Below are positions 7,870-16,447 of a stretch of DNA of 34,098 bases, in pieces; within the stretch, counting starts at the first letter, position 1, and each line of letters starts with the position of its first letter. The stretch comes from Bacteroidota bacterium. Lineage in GTDB: Bacteria; Bacteroidota; Bacteroidia; Chitinophagales; Chitinophagaceae. The stretch lies in contig JAFDYG010000280.1 in NCBI GenBank assembly GCA_018267545.1, forward strand, positions 1 through 34,098, written 5' to 3'. The translations under genes were made by a program, and so were the position numbers. The notes under the pieces were generated by a model. It saw only the letters and a list, made by a program, of their open reading frames with translations, was not told the DNA's origin and did not search any database.

Positions 7870-8814
7870 ATGCGAAAGATTGTTTTTGCCGCTCTTTTAT
7901 TAAGCTGGGTAGGTGTTGTTGCGCAGGAGCGCCGACCGCCACCTCCGCCGCCGGCCAGACCGGCGAGGCCGGTAGCGCCGCCGCCGCAAAGACCGGTGGT
8001 TCAGCGGCCCGTGCCGCAGCGACCGGCTCCGCCTCCACAGCGGCCTGTGGTGCAACGGCCTGTTGTCAGGCCGGGGACGCCGCCGCCGGGAGGGGTAAGG
8101 CCTGCTCCGCAGCGACCTCCGGTGGTAAACAGGCCTCCGGGTAATGGGCGTCCTCAGGGCGGGGTACGGCCGCCCGATGGCAGGCCTCCGGGAAATCCGA
8201 GACCACCGGTGGCGACGAGACCACCGGGTTATCAGCCGCCGCCAGGGGGGCACCGTCCTCCTGGCTGGGGACAGCATCGTCCGGGATATACCAGACCCCC
8301 TCATTTCTGGAATGGTCACAACTACTATACTTACCGTCCTTACTACTATCATCCTTACAGGCCGTATGTATATGGGCCGACCTGGCATCCGCTTGGCTTT
8401 TTCCTGACGGGGCTGGCGGCGGGAGCGACGATTGTAGCTTTAAACGATATCGATTATCGTTATGATCAGGGGGTGTTCTATCAGCCTGAGGATAATGGAT
8501 ATAAGGTGGTGGCTCCGCCGATAGGGGCAGTGGTGTCCTCGTTGCCACAGGATGCTGTTTCGCAGCAGGTGGGGGATGATACCTTCTACTATTATGGAGG
8601 CGTCTTTTATGTACAGGTTAACAATGGATACCAGGTGGTGAAGGCGCCGCCGGGTGCTATCGTTTATAATCTACCGGATGGAGCCACGACGGTCAATGCA
8701 GATGGGGTGACGTATCTCCAGTACAATGGGGATTATTATCAACCTATCCAGGATGATCAGGGTCAGTCGGCTTATGAGGTCGTGAATATCGAGGATCCCG
8801 GGCAAGGGAATTAG
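7870..8814 (+). CDS. Secreted proline-rich protein with DUF6515-like C-terminal domain
   Basis: The 314-residue product has a signal peptide at 1-19 (ends VGVVAQ). Residues 20-150 are a very Pro/Arg-rich low-complexity stretch (many PPP and RPP units), followed by a Tyr/His-rich patch (YYTYRPYYYHPYRPY). A glycine-containing hydrophobic helix lies near 173-193 (LGFFLTGLAAGATIVAL). The C-terminal part carries three related units of about 35-40 residues: GVFYQPEDNGYKVV, GVFYVQVNNGYQVV, and a weaker third starting GDYYQPI, each followed by a short P/G-rich turn. The C-terminal portion matches what I know of DUF6515, whose function is undefined. The Pro-rich part suggests a periplasm- or wall-spanning linker. 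It is divergent from the S9 peptidase and converges on the next gene with 18 bp between stops. Confidence 0.8.
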   Translation: MRKIVFAALLLSWVGVVAQERRPPPPPPARPARPVAPPPQRPVVQRPVPQRPAPPPQRPVVQRPVVRPGTPPPGGVRPAPQRPPVVNRPPGNGRPQGGVRPPDGRPPGNPRPPVATRPPGYQPPPGGHRPPGWGQHRPGYTRPPHFWNGHNYYTYRPYYYHPYRPYVYGPTWHPLGFFLTGLAAGATIVALNDIDYRYDQGVFYQPEDNGYKVVAPPIGAVVSSLPQDAVSQQVGDDTFYYYGGVFYVQVNNGYQVVKAPPGAIVYNLPDGATTVNADGVTYLQYNGDYYQPIQDDQGQSAYEVVNIEDPGQGN

Positions 8815-8832
8815 GGGCCGGGCCGTGGTGTG

Positions 8833-9606
8833 CTATGACGGCTCGAGGACTCCTTTCACGACGCAGGGACGGACGACGGCGGGTACGGGTTCGGGAGGGA
8901 GGTAGGCTTTGTGTGTGCAGACGCGGTTGGATGCGGTCGCGTATGCGGGGATTTCGGGCGTGGGACGTGCGGGTGCGGGCGCTGGGGTGTAAACGGGTGG
9001 AGCCGGTTCTTCGACGGCTTGCGGTACTGTTTCTGTAATGGGTTGTGCAAGTAAGGGCAGCCGGGCTTGCCGAAGGAGGAAACGTCCACCGAGTATCAGG
9101 GCAACGAGCATGATCATTCCCCCGTGTAGATGCAGGACGCCTTCTAAAGGATAAGGTAAGGCTATGTCGGCGCGGATACCGAAGGAGTCGATGCCGTTAC
9201 GGACCACGCGGGGAAGTTGTTCTTCAATCAAATAATATAAGCCGCCTGTCATGGCGATGAATATCAGCAGGACCCACCATGCGGTGAAGACGCCCCAGCC
9301 CTGTCTGCGGAGCAGCTGTCCGCGGGAGGGGCCGAAATATTGTCCCGGGGTGTTGCGATAGTGGGAGAGCTCGGGTGTGATCACTACCAGATAGAAAAAG
9401 ACGAAGATCATGCTTACCGGCAGCCAGTCGATGGTCGGAAGTCGAAGGGGGATGTCCAGGAAGATGATCATGGGTTGTACGCTTCCTAGCTGACCCAGCT
9501 GGGGGACCAGGCGGATTAGCAGGAATTGCTCCAATAAGATGGAGACTAAGAGAATAAGGGTGACGAGGAGAAAATTGTTTCTCCTGCGAGCGGGGGCGCG
9601 TTCCAT
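8833..9606 (-). CDS. Unrecognised multi-pass membrane protein with proline-rich C-terminal tail
   Basis: The 257-residue product starts with a basic N terminus (MERAPARRRNN). Four hydrophobic segments are visible at about 12-34, 62-82, 108-130 and 160-178, so it is probably a four-helix inner-membrane protein. From about 190 the tail is rich in Pro and Ala (EEPAPPVYTPAPAPARP) and hydrophilic. I do not recognise a family or any catalytic motif. It lies 144 bp downstream of an AraC regulator on the same strand, so co-transcription is possible. An exact TAATTTTG (-7-like, 9732-9739) lies upstream without a matching -33 element. Confidence 0.65.
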   Translation of the reverse strand: MERAPARRRNNFLLVTLILLVSILLEQFLLIRLVPQLGQLGSVQPMIIFLDIPLRLPTIDWLPVSMIFVFFYLVVITPELSHYRNTPGQYFGPSRGQLLRRQGWGVFTAWWVLLIFIAMTGGLYYLIEEQLPRVVRNGIDSFGIRADIALPYPLEGVLHLHGGMIMLVALILGGRFLLRQARLPLLAQPITETVPQAVEEPAPPVYTPAPAPARPTPEIPAYATASNRVCTHKAYLPPEPVPAVVRPCVVKGVLEPS

Positions 9607-9750
9607 TATGAAGGATTTACGAGTAGACTTAAAACGCCATATGATTTGAATGGAAGGATCTTCTTAGGAGATTGGGCGTGAATGTACGCGTTAAAACGAA
9701 GCAAGGCCGGCTGTCCGTATGTTCGAATTGCCAAAATTACGTTAAAGGAA

Positions 9751-10686
9751 TTATACAGTTCCGGACCTAAAATCCATGGGCCTGGCGTTGGCTTGCTTTC
9801 TGAAGAAATGGTTGAAATGCGTAGGGTCTTCAAAGCCAAGGCAAAATCCAATTTCCGCGACATTGAGGCCGGTATGTTTCAGCAGGGTTTTGGCTTCTGT
9901 GATGATGCGTTCGTATATAATTTGAGAAGTAGTCTTTCCCGTGGTATTTTTGACAGCTCTATTCAAGTGGTTGACGTGTATGGACAACTGCTGTGCAAAG
10001 TCTTTTGCAGTTTTCATTGTAAGCTGCCGGTCAACGGATTCTACAGGAAACTGTCTTTCCAGCAGCTCCATGAATACGCCGGTAATCCTGGTATTAGCGT
10101 CGGCCGTCACGTATAATTTATCCGATGGCTGTAGCTTCAGCGCGGAGTACATGACTTCCATGATGTGATTACGGATCAGGTCGTACTTAAATCGGAAGTC
10201 CGAATTGTTTTCTTCGAGCATTCGTTCGAAGATCGCGGAGATCTTGACGGAAGCCGATGTATCCAATATGAATGCAGGGCTGCCGCCAATCCGATACATG
10301 GGCAAATCTCTGAAGCTGTTTCTCAGATATTCGCTGAGGAAACTTTCCCTGAAGATGCAAAAATATCCCCCCGGCTCCCCGGCAATAGATTCGAAAGTGT
10401 AGGGTATTTCAGGGTTGGAGAATACCAGGGTGTCTCCTGATACTTCCAGGGTCTTATCCGAATAATGAAATAAATGGTGTCCCTTAATCAGCGCGATTTT
10501 GAAAAAATCGCGCCGGGCATATTGAGGAGGTGATTGCTCCCGATCGATATCCTCTTTTCTAAAGACGTTGAACTGACCGGTGTTTTCAATGGAGGGGGAG
10601 GAGGGGGCGAGCGTTCGTTGCTTATAAAACTGTTCGATCGTCTCCCTTCCCGCCCTGTGTTTAGATATGTGGTTACTGTCTACCAT
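9751..10686 (-). CDS. AraC-family transcriptional regulator
   Basis: The 311-residue protein has an N-terminal cupin-like effector region (about 40-190) and a C-terminal double helix-turn-helix of AraC/XylS type (about 210-305). The signature of the second helix-turn-helix is clear: LNVAEIGFCLGFEDPTHFNHFFRKQANARPMDFR. The start ATG at 10684-10686 lies inside the end of the upstream SDR gene and overlaps it by 7 bp, which indicates co-transcription and probably coupled translation. The likely role is to regulate the SDR operon in response to a small molecule; the ligand cannot be read from the sequence. Confidence 0.9.
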   Translation of the reverse strand: MVDSNHISKHRAGRETIEQFYKQRTLAPSSPSIENTGQFNVFRKEDIDREQSPPQYARRDFFKIALIKGHHLFHYSDKTLEVSGDTLVFSNPEIPYTFESIAGEPGGYFCIFRESFLSEYLRNSFRDLPMYRIGGSPAFILDTSASVKISAIFERMLEENNSDFRFKYDLIRNHIMEVMYSALKLQPSDKLYVTADANTRITGVFMELLERQFPVESVDRQLTMKTAKDFAQQLSIHVNHLNRAVKNTTGKTTSQIIYERIITEAKTLLKHTGLNVAEIGFCLGFEDPTHFNHFFRKQANARPMDFRSGTV

Positions 10687-11426
10687 GCCTGATCAGCCGG
10701 CAAGATAAACAATTCCGAAACATCGACGTGATTCGGAGCTTCCAGCACAAAAATTATGCTGTTTGCGATCTCTGCCGGAGCAAGAAAGGTCATATGACCT
10801 CTGTTCGCCTGCATGCCGGCTTTGTATTTTTCGTCGGTGGTGTGCTGGCTAAGCTCGGTCTCTACCGCGCCTGGTTGAATGCTGGTTACCCTGATGTTGT
10901 GTGACGGGGCAATTTCCATGCGCAGAATATCGGAAAATGCGGAAACGGCGTGTTTGGTAGCGCAGTAAACGCTATATCCTTTGAAAAGTTTTCTGCCTGC
11001 AATGGAGGATATATTGATGATGTGTCCCGACTGTTGTTTCATCAGGTGTGTTAGTGCGGAGGCCGTGACATTGAGTACTCCTTTGATGTTGACGTCGATC
11101 ATTCTTTCCCATTCCTCTGTCTTCAACCTTTCGACGTCCGACACCAGCATGATGCCTGCGTTGTTCACGAGGATATCGATCTTGCCAAAGGCGTCGATCA
11201 GGTGGTCCATCCCTTTCTGTACGGAATCTTTGCTGACAATGTCCATGGTAATAATCAGGCTTTCGCCTCCCATTTCATTGATTTTCTGCTGTAATTCCTG
11301 TAGTCTCCCGGTCCGTCTTGCGGCAAGTCCGACTTTAGCTCCTTTGGCGGCCAGCGCCAGTGCGGTGGCGGCGCCAATGCCGCTCGAGGCCCCCGTAACG
11401 AGGGCTACTGCTCCCTGTAGTTCCAT
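10680..11426 (-). CDS. Short-chain dehydrogenase/reductase (classical SDR)
   Basis: This is a 248-residue classical SDR of normal length. The nucleotide-binding motif TGASSGIG is at 11-18, NNAG at 88-91, catalytic S141 in NISSIAG, and Y154-x-x-x-K158 (YCATK). Residues A35-A-R-R after the second beta strand suggest a preference for NADP(H). It is cytosolic and probably reduces a ketone or aldehyde, with unknown substrate. It is followed by an overlapping AraC regulator and preceded by its own promoter (11465-11494). Confidence 0.92.
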   Translation of the reverse strand: MELQGAVALVTGASSGIGAATALALAAKGAKVGLAARRTGRLQELQQKINEMGGESLIITMDIVSKDSVQKGMDHLIDAFGKIDILVNNAGIMLVSDVERLKTEEWERMIDVNIKGVLNVTASALTHLMKQQSGHIINISSIAGRKLFKGYSVYCATKHAVSAFSDILRMEIAPSHNIRVTSIQPGAVETELSQHTTDEKYKAGMQANRGHMTFLAPAEIANSIIFVLEAPNHVDVSELFILPADQAW

Positions 11427-11464
11427 AATTTCATCTTTTGATTAAATGCTGATTTTTATCGGGG

Positions 11465-11494
11465 CAAAGGTAGAACGCGCATATGGACGGGCAT
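11465..11494 (-). promoter_or_regulatory. Candidate promoter of the SDR-AraC operon
   Basis: The minus strand carries TACCTTTG (11465-11472), an exact TAnnTTTG match. Exactly 19 bp upstream is ATG in place of TTG (11492-11494). The predicted leader is about 32 nt, typical for the phylum. Confidence 0.45.
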
Positions 11495-11556
11495 TGATTC
11501 GACGAAACAGATCATTGTATAATTCAAACATTGTGGGGAAGATCGGCCGGCGATGG

Positions 11557-12378
11557 TTACGGGAGAGGGGCCGTTGGGCCTGGCTGATTGGGCGTCTGGG
11601 TGGCGTTATAGCCGTACTGTTTTTTAAAGGCGTAGGAGAAGTGGGCGAGGTTTTCGAAGCCTGCGTCGAGGTATACGTCGGATGGTTTTCGTTTTTGAAT
11701 GGCAATCTGATAATGCGCCCGCTCCAGGCGTTTTCTTGTCAGCCAGCGTCCGGGAGTAGTTTGAAAGATATGCTTGAAGTCTTTTTTGAAGGTTGTCAGG
11801 CTTCTTCCTGTGAGGTAGCCGAATTTCTCCAGCGGCAGGTTGAACATGAAATTGCGTTCCATGAATTCGGCTAGGTCAATCTTACCCGGCTCCTGTAAAG
11901 CTGCCAGAATTCGCCGGGCTTTTGGAGCATATGCATCCAGCAGGGTAAGGCACTCGTTGATTTTAATCTCCGCCAGGTCGGGAGGAAGCTCATCCTGCAG
12001 GTCAAAATAAGGAACGAGGGATTGAAAAAAGTTTTCCAGTAAGGGATGCGGGCCGACTTCCATGTGTCCTTTCCATCTTTCTTCCGCGGGGTTGGGCGGT
12101 TTGGAAGAATAAAATCTGTGCAGCATTTCTGTAGGGAACACGATCGAGACCGAGCGAAAAGGTTCTCCGTCGACGGGTACTTTCATCAGGCGCGCCAGCT
12201 GATGGCGTGGAATGACGACGGTCTGGCCTGTTTTGAAATGGTGGGACTGATCGGCGTAGGATATTTCAAGGTCTCCGGCATAAACGTAAACCAGTGCGTG
12301 CTGGTCCAGCATCAGCTCCCGGCTGTAATGCTTTTCGCGCTTACAGGAAACGAATATGCGTCCTTTTATTGTCGACAT
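11557..12378 (-). CDS. AraC-family transcriptional regulator
   Basis: I chose the ATG at 12376-12378 (product 273 residues, MSTIKGRIF). The reading frame can extend three codons to a TTG that would almost touch the upstream stop. The N-terminal half (about 10-100) looks like a cupin sensor (LVYVYAGDLEISYADQSHHF, VIPRHQLARLM). The C-terminal AraC helix-turn-helix spans about 170-262, with LTTFKKDFKHIFQTTPGRWL and DVYLDAGFENLAHFSYAFKKQYG. It lies 11 bp downstream of the reductase gene, so the two form an operon. The C terminus is Pro-rich. It probably controls the adjacent reductase (inference). Confidence 0.9.
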   Translation of the reverse strand: MSTIKGRIFVSCKREKHYSRELMLDQHALVYVYAGDLEISYADQSHHFKTGQTVVIPRHQLARLMKVPVDGEPFRSVSIVFPTEMLHRFYSSKPPNPAEERWKGHMEVGPHPLLENFFQSLVPYFDLQDELPPDLAEIKINECLTLLDAYAPKARRILAALQEPGKIDLAEFMERNFMFNLPLEKFGYLTGRSLTTFKKDFKHIFQTTPGRWLTRKRLERAHYQIAIQKRKPSDVYLDAGFENLAHFSYAFKKQYGYNATQTPNQPGPTAPLP

Positions 12379-12389
12379 CTTTTGCAAAG

Positions 12390-13412
12390 TTAAACTAATC
12401 CAAGCTCAATCAGGCTCTTTCCGGTAGCCAGAACCGCTTCTTTGTTGCTGCGCGGATGCCAGTCCAGCAGGCGGGCGGCTTTCTCATGGCTTGCTTCTTT
12501 GACGAGCCCAAGGTGGGGAACAACGAGCTTGAGCTTTGGGTTGAATAGGGCGATGGTGCGGATCAGCCAGCTGGGTATTTCTTTACGGGGTACGGCTGCA
12601 GCCCGTTCGCCCAGGCCCTTGTGGAGGATATCGGCGATGTCAACCATAGAGATGGCCTTGCCAGCAGCTGCCAGGAAACGCTGGCCGGCGGCAGCGGGAT
12701 GCGTCATGGCTTTGAGGTGCAGGTCTGCGAGGTCGCGTACATCGACATAGGGGGCTCGAATCTTTGCAAGTCCCTTGATGGTTCCGTTGAGCATTTGATG
12801 GATTGCTTGAATCGAATGGGAATAGTCTGGTCCCAGCACTGGTCCAAGCACTCCTACGGGGTTGATGGCGGAGAGCTCCAGGCCTGCGCCTTCTTTGGCT
12901 ATATAGTTCCAGGCTGCCTGTTCGGACAGCGTTTTCGATTTTTGATAAGCCGGTAAATTCTGGTTAAGGTCGGACCAATCTTCTTCGGTATAAGGCGTCT
13001 TTTTGTCGGTACCATAACATACTGCGCCAAAGGCGGAGGTAAGGACAACGCGTTTGACACCGGCCGCTTTGGCGGCTCGGAGGACGAACAATACGCCGTT
13101 TACGGCGGGTATGATAAACTCGTCTTCGTGTTTTGCTGCGGGGTTGGGTGTCGGAGAGGCGGGATGTATGATATAGGTGCAGCCGCGTGCGGCTTCCAGC
13201 CACCGGCTTTCCTGCGAGAGCTCGGCCTGTACGAAGGAGAGGTTATCGAAATTGCCGACTCCGCCAGTCTTTAACATTTGTTTCACTTCTTCTATTCTGT
13301 TGAATGATCGGAGGGATGCTTTTACTTTATAGCCTTTTTTTAGCAGGGCGATGATGCAGTGACTGGCGATAAAGCCTGAGCCTCCTGTTACTAATACGGT
13401 GGTGTTTTCCAT
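12390..13412 (-). CDS. NAD(P)-dependent reductase of the extended SDR / dihydroflavonol-4-reductase-like family
   Basis: The first ATG is at 13410-13412; a TTG one codon upstream is less likely. The product has 340 residues. The Rossmann motif TGGSGFIAS occurs at 9-17, S125 is in LTSAFGAV, and Y155-x-x-x-K159 (YQKSK) completes the catalytic set. Basic residues after strand 2 (S32-L-R) suggest NADPH. Bacterial members reduce aldehydes or ketones, and the physiological substrate here is unknown. It is the first gene of an operon with the AraC regulator 11 bp downstream. A -7 element lies only 12 bp upstream of the ATG, implying a nearly leaderless transcript. Confidence 0.9.
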   Translation of the reverse strand: MENTTVLVTGGSGFIASHCIIALLKKGYKVKASLRSFNRIEEVKQMLKTGGVGNFDNLSFVQAELSQESRWLEAARGCTYIIHPASPTPNPAAKHEDEFIIPAVNGVLFVLRAAKAAGVKRVVLTSAFGAVCYGTDKKTPYTEEDWSDLNQNLPAYQKSKTLSEQAAWNYIAKEGAGLELSAINPVGVLGPVLGPDYSHSIQAIHQMLNGTIKGLAKIRAPYVDVRDLADLHLKAMTHPAAAGQRFLAAAGKAISMVDIADILHKGLGERAAAVPRKEIPSWLIRTIALFNPKLKLVVPHLGLVKEASHEKAARLLDWHPRSNKEAVLATGKSLIELGLV

Positions 13413-13424
13413 CAATTTTTAGGG

Positions 13425-13432
13425 CAAAATTA
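13425..13432 (-). promoter_or_regulatory. Candidate -7 element (TAATTTTG) just upstream of the reductase
   Basis: TAATTTTG on the minus strand is an exact match to TAnnTTTG. It ends 12 bp before the ATG, so transcription would begin about 5-8 nt before the start codon. No clear TTG occurs at the expected -33 distance. Confidence 0.35.
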
Positions 13433-13536
13433 CCGGGCAGCGCGTGGATGGGCTTTGTTGAAACGTCGATTTTGTTTTGTTTAAAAGGCTTTATGTAATT
13501 CTCTTCTTCCGGGCATCTTATTCGAAAATAACAGCT

Positions 13537-16434
13537 ATGCGATTACTATCCGGCAGCTTGCTGATTGCCCTATTCTTTGCTGCGTCTTCTCAGGCGCAGG
13601 TCCCCAATATTAAAATCAATGGCGAGTCCGGCGAGACCGTCTTCTTGCAGAAGCTGGATGTGGACGTGAAGATCACTGGCTCCGTTGCGAGGACGACCTG
13701 GACGATGACGTTCAAAAATACCAGCAATCGTTTGCTGGAAGGAGAGTTGAATTTTCCGCTTCCGCAGGGGACGAGCGTTTCGAGCTACGCCCTGGATATC
13801 AATGGACATATGCGGGAGGCAGTGCCGGTAGAAAAGGAAAAGGCTACGATGGTCTTCGAGAATACCGAGCGGCGGAGGATTGATCCGGGAATATTGGAGA
13901 AGGTAGATGGAAATTTGTTCCGCACGCGGATCTATCCGATCACTGGGAATGGGACGAGGACGGTTCGGATCGGATATGAGGAGGAGCTCAGGTGGGAGCG
14001 TCAGTCCGATTTGCGGTATCATCTGCCGCTGGCTTTTCAGCGGGAATTGGAGGCCTTTAGTATTCATATCAGTGTATTGGGAAGGGCCAGCAAGCCGCGA
14101 TTCGAAGAAAGCGAGGGGCTGGAGTTTGGAGAATGGCAGAATTCCTGGACGGCTTCGAAGTCGTGGAAGAATTATCAGGCGGATAAGTCGATCGAGGTAC
14201 GGATTCCGCAGCAGTCGGGGCTGGGTTCTATACTGATGCAGCAGTCCGGGAATCATTATTTCTATGCGATCAACGTCTTTCCTCAGCAGCAAAAGATAGA
14301 GAAGCCGGCGCCGCATCATATCACGCTGCTTTGGGATGCCTCGCTCAGCGGATTGAAAAGGGATCATAAGAAAGAATTGGCGCTGCTGGAGGCTTATTTT
14401 TCGAAGCTTCGGCAGGTCGAGGTGAGCCTGGTCCGGTTCAGCAATACGGTGCAGGAAGCTAAGCAGTTTGCAGTAAAGGACGGGCAGTGGTCTGCGTTGG
14501 AGAAGGAACTGCAGGCGACGGTTTATGATGGGGGGACTCAGTTCGGGGTGTTGGATCTGCGTAAATATGTTTGTGATGAATTTTTATTGTTTAGCGATGG
14601 ACATTCGAATTATGGAAGCAACCAGGTGCAGCTGGGGGGACGACCTGTTTATGCGATTGCGGCTTCGGCGGGTACGGACTATCCATTTTTGGAATCTATT
14701 GCCAATCGGTCGGGCGGCGTGCTGATCAATCTGGATGCGGGTTCGGTTGGAGCGGGGCGGGATCAGCTGCTTTATCAGACCTTGCAGTTTATGGGTGTCA
14801 AGCCTTCGGAGGGATTGGAGGAGAGCTATCCGTCGACGCCTACGCCGGTGAGCGGGAGCTTTATGGTGACGGGGATTTGTTATCAGCCGGAGAAGGGGAT
14901 TGAATTGTGTTTTGGTTATGGCGGGAAGGTGGTCAATGAGATGGCGATAAAGCTGGATTACGATAAGTCCAAAACGATAGATGTCGATTTGGAAAGGCTT
15001 TGGGCGCAGAAGAAGATTGCGGAGCTGGATACGAGGTATGAGGATAATAAACTGGAGATACAGCATTTGGGGAAGCGATATGGGATCGTGACGAGGAATA
15101 CGTCGCTGATGGTATTGGAGAATGTGGGTGATTATGTTATGTATGAGATCGAGCCGCCTGCGGAGCTGCGGGAGGAGTATGATCGGTTGTTGAAGGGGAG
15201 GGTTCAGAATCAGTGGGTGGTACGGCAGCAGGTGAAGGATAATGCGGAGATGTATTTTAATGAGCTGCTGCGGTGGTGGAGTGGCGAATGGGAGAAGGCG
15301 CCGGTGAAAAAGAGAGAGGTGACAGAGTCGGCACGTACGTTGCAGGTGCCGGATTTGTCAAGCGACCCTGACGGGTCGCATGGATTGATGAGGGATGTGG
15401 TTGTTTCGGCTTCGCCGAAGACGGTTGCGAGGGGATATGCTACTTATAATGCGGCCAAAATGTCTGATGACAAAGAGGTCGAGGAGAAGAAGGGGAAGAA
15501 GTTTGGCGAGGAGAGAGGAACGTTTACCAGTTTGAAGGCCGAGGTCAATACGGGTTATTTGACGAAGCTGAAGGCGGCGAGTCCGGCGGAGAGATATAGT
15601 GTATACCTGCAATTGAGGCAGGAGCAGATGACTACGCCGCTGTTTTATTTTCATGTGGCGGACTTCTTTTTTAGCCAGGGGGAGAAGACGATGGGGATAA
15701 AGATCCTCTCGAATGTTGCGGAGCTGGAGGCCGAGAACTATGAGCTGGACAAGCTGCTGGCGTACAAGCTGAAGGAGCTGGGAGAAGCGGAGGCAGAGCT
15801 GGCGGCGTTCAGGAAAGTAGTGGAGTGGAGGCCCTTCGAGCCGCAGAGCTATAGGGACTATGGGCTGGCGTTGGCGGATGCGGGCTACTATCAGCAGGCG
15901 TTGGATACCTTGTACTTTGCGCTGACCAGGAACTATGATGCGAATGTGAGCGCTTTGTATCCGGGGATCGAAGAGACTTTGGTCCCGGAGATCAATCAGC
16001 TGATCGCGAGTCAACAGGGTAAGATCGATGTCAGCCGGATCCCGCGCAGCCTGGTGGCGTCGATGCCGGTGGATATCCGGGTGGTATTGAACTGGAACAG
16101 GCCCAATACGGATATCGACCTATGGGTTACGGACCCGGACAACGAGCGTTGCTTTTACGGACATCGTTTTACCGGTATGGGCGGGCGCATCTCACAGGAT
16201 TTTACGAGAGGATTGGGGCCGGAGCAGTTCCTGCTGAAGAAGGCCAGGAAGGGAAAGTATAAGGTACAGGTAAACTATTATGGCGATACGCAGGTGAAGC
16301 TGGCGGGGGAGACGTCGCTGATGGTGGAAGTCTATACGCACTATGGTACACCGCAGCAACAGCGCAGGATTATCACATTGCAGATGAAGCGTGGCTCGAG
16401 CGGGGCAATCTATGTAGGAGATTTCGATTTTTGA
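13537..16434 (+). CDS. Secreted VIT / von Willebrand A / DUF2135 protein with TPR-like segment
   Basis: The start at 13537 gives a signal peptide (MRLLSGSLLIALFFAASSQAQ); the frame also has a codon 20 positions upstream that would bury it. The product has 965 residues. A vault/inter-alpha-trypsin (VIT) domain covers about 24-150 (TWTMTFKNTSNRLLEGELNFPLP). A VWA fold follows with an intact MIDAS: D267-A-S269-L-S271, the Thr in DGGTQFG, and D354 in FSDG. A helical TPR-like segment lies near 715-805, and a DUF2135/YfaP-like beta domain near 848-950 (WNRPNTDIDLWVTDPDNERCFYGH). VIT plus VWA proteins bind proteins or metal and are often cell-surface. The gene begins a tight operon: the next ATG is 13 bp after its stop. 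The role is unknown; surface adhesion or envelope assembly are plausible. Confidence 0.88.
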   Translation: MRLLSGSLLIALFFAASSQAQVPNIKINGESGETVFLQKLDVDVKITGSVARTTWTMTFKNTSNRLLEGELNFPLPQGTSVSSYALDINGHMREAVPVEKEKATMVFENTERRRIDPGILEKVDGNLFRTRIYPITGNGTRTVRIGYEEELRWERQSDLRYHLPLAFQRELEAFSIHISVLGRASKPRFEESEGLEFGEWQNSWTASKSWKNYQADKSIEVRIPQQSGLGSILMQQSGNHYFYAINVFPQQQKIEKPAPHHITLLWDASLSGLKRDHKKELALLEAYFSKLRQVEVSLVRFSNTVQEAKQFAVKDGQWSALEKELQATVYDGGTQFGVLDLRKYVCDEFLLFSDGHSNYGSNQVQLGGRPVYAIAASAGTDYPFLESIANRSGGVLINLDAGSVGAGRDQLLYQTLQFMGVKPSEGLEESYPSTPTPVSGSFMVTGICYQPEKGIELCFGYGGKVVNEMAIKLDYDKSKTIDVDLERLWAQKKIAELDTRYEDNKLEIQHLGKRYGIVTRNTSLMVLENVGDYVMYEIEPPAELREEYDRLLKGRVQNQWVVRQQVKDNAEMYFNELLRWWSGEWEKAPVKKREVTESARTLQVPDLSSDPDGSHGLMRDVVVSASPKTVARGYATYNAAKMSDDKEVEEKKGKKFGEERGTFTSLKAEVNTGYLTKLKAASPAERYSVYLQLRQEQMTTPLFYFHVADFFFSQGEKTMGIKILSNVAELEAENYELDKLLAYKLKELGEAEAELAAFRKVVEWRPFEPQSYRDYGLALADAGYYQQALDTLYFALTRNYDANVSALYPGIEETLVPEINQLIASQQGKIDVSRIPRSLVASMPVDIRVVLNWNRPNTDIDLWVTDPDNERCFYGHRFTGMGGRISQDFTRGLGPEQFLLKKARKGKYKVQVNYYGDTQVKLAGETSLMVEVYTHYGTPQQQRRIITLQMKRGSSGAIYVGDFDF
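15362..15379. repeat. Short palindrome inside the VIT/VWA coding sequence
   Basis: GCGACCC pairs perfectly with GGGTCGC across a 4-nt loop, encoding part of a low-complexity linker (SSDPDGSHG). It resembles the palindromes in the fucosidase 3' end in being placed in a linker-like coding segment. Confidence 0.5.
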
Positions 16435-16447
16435 GTAGATTGCAGGC

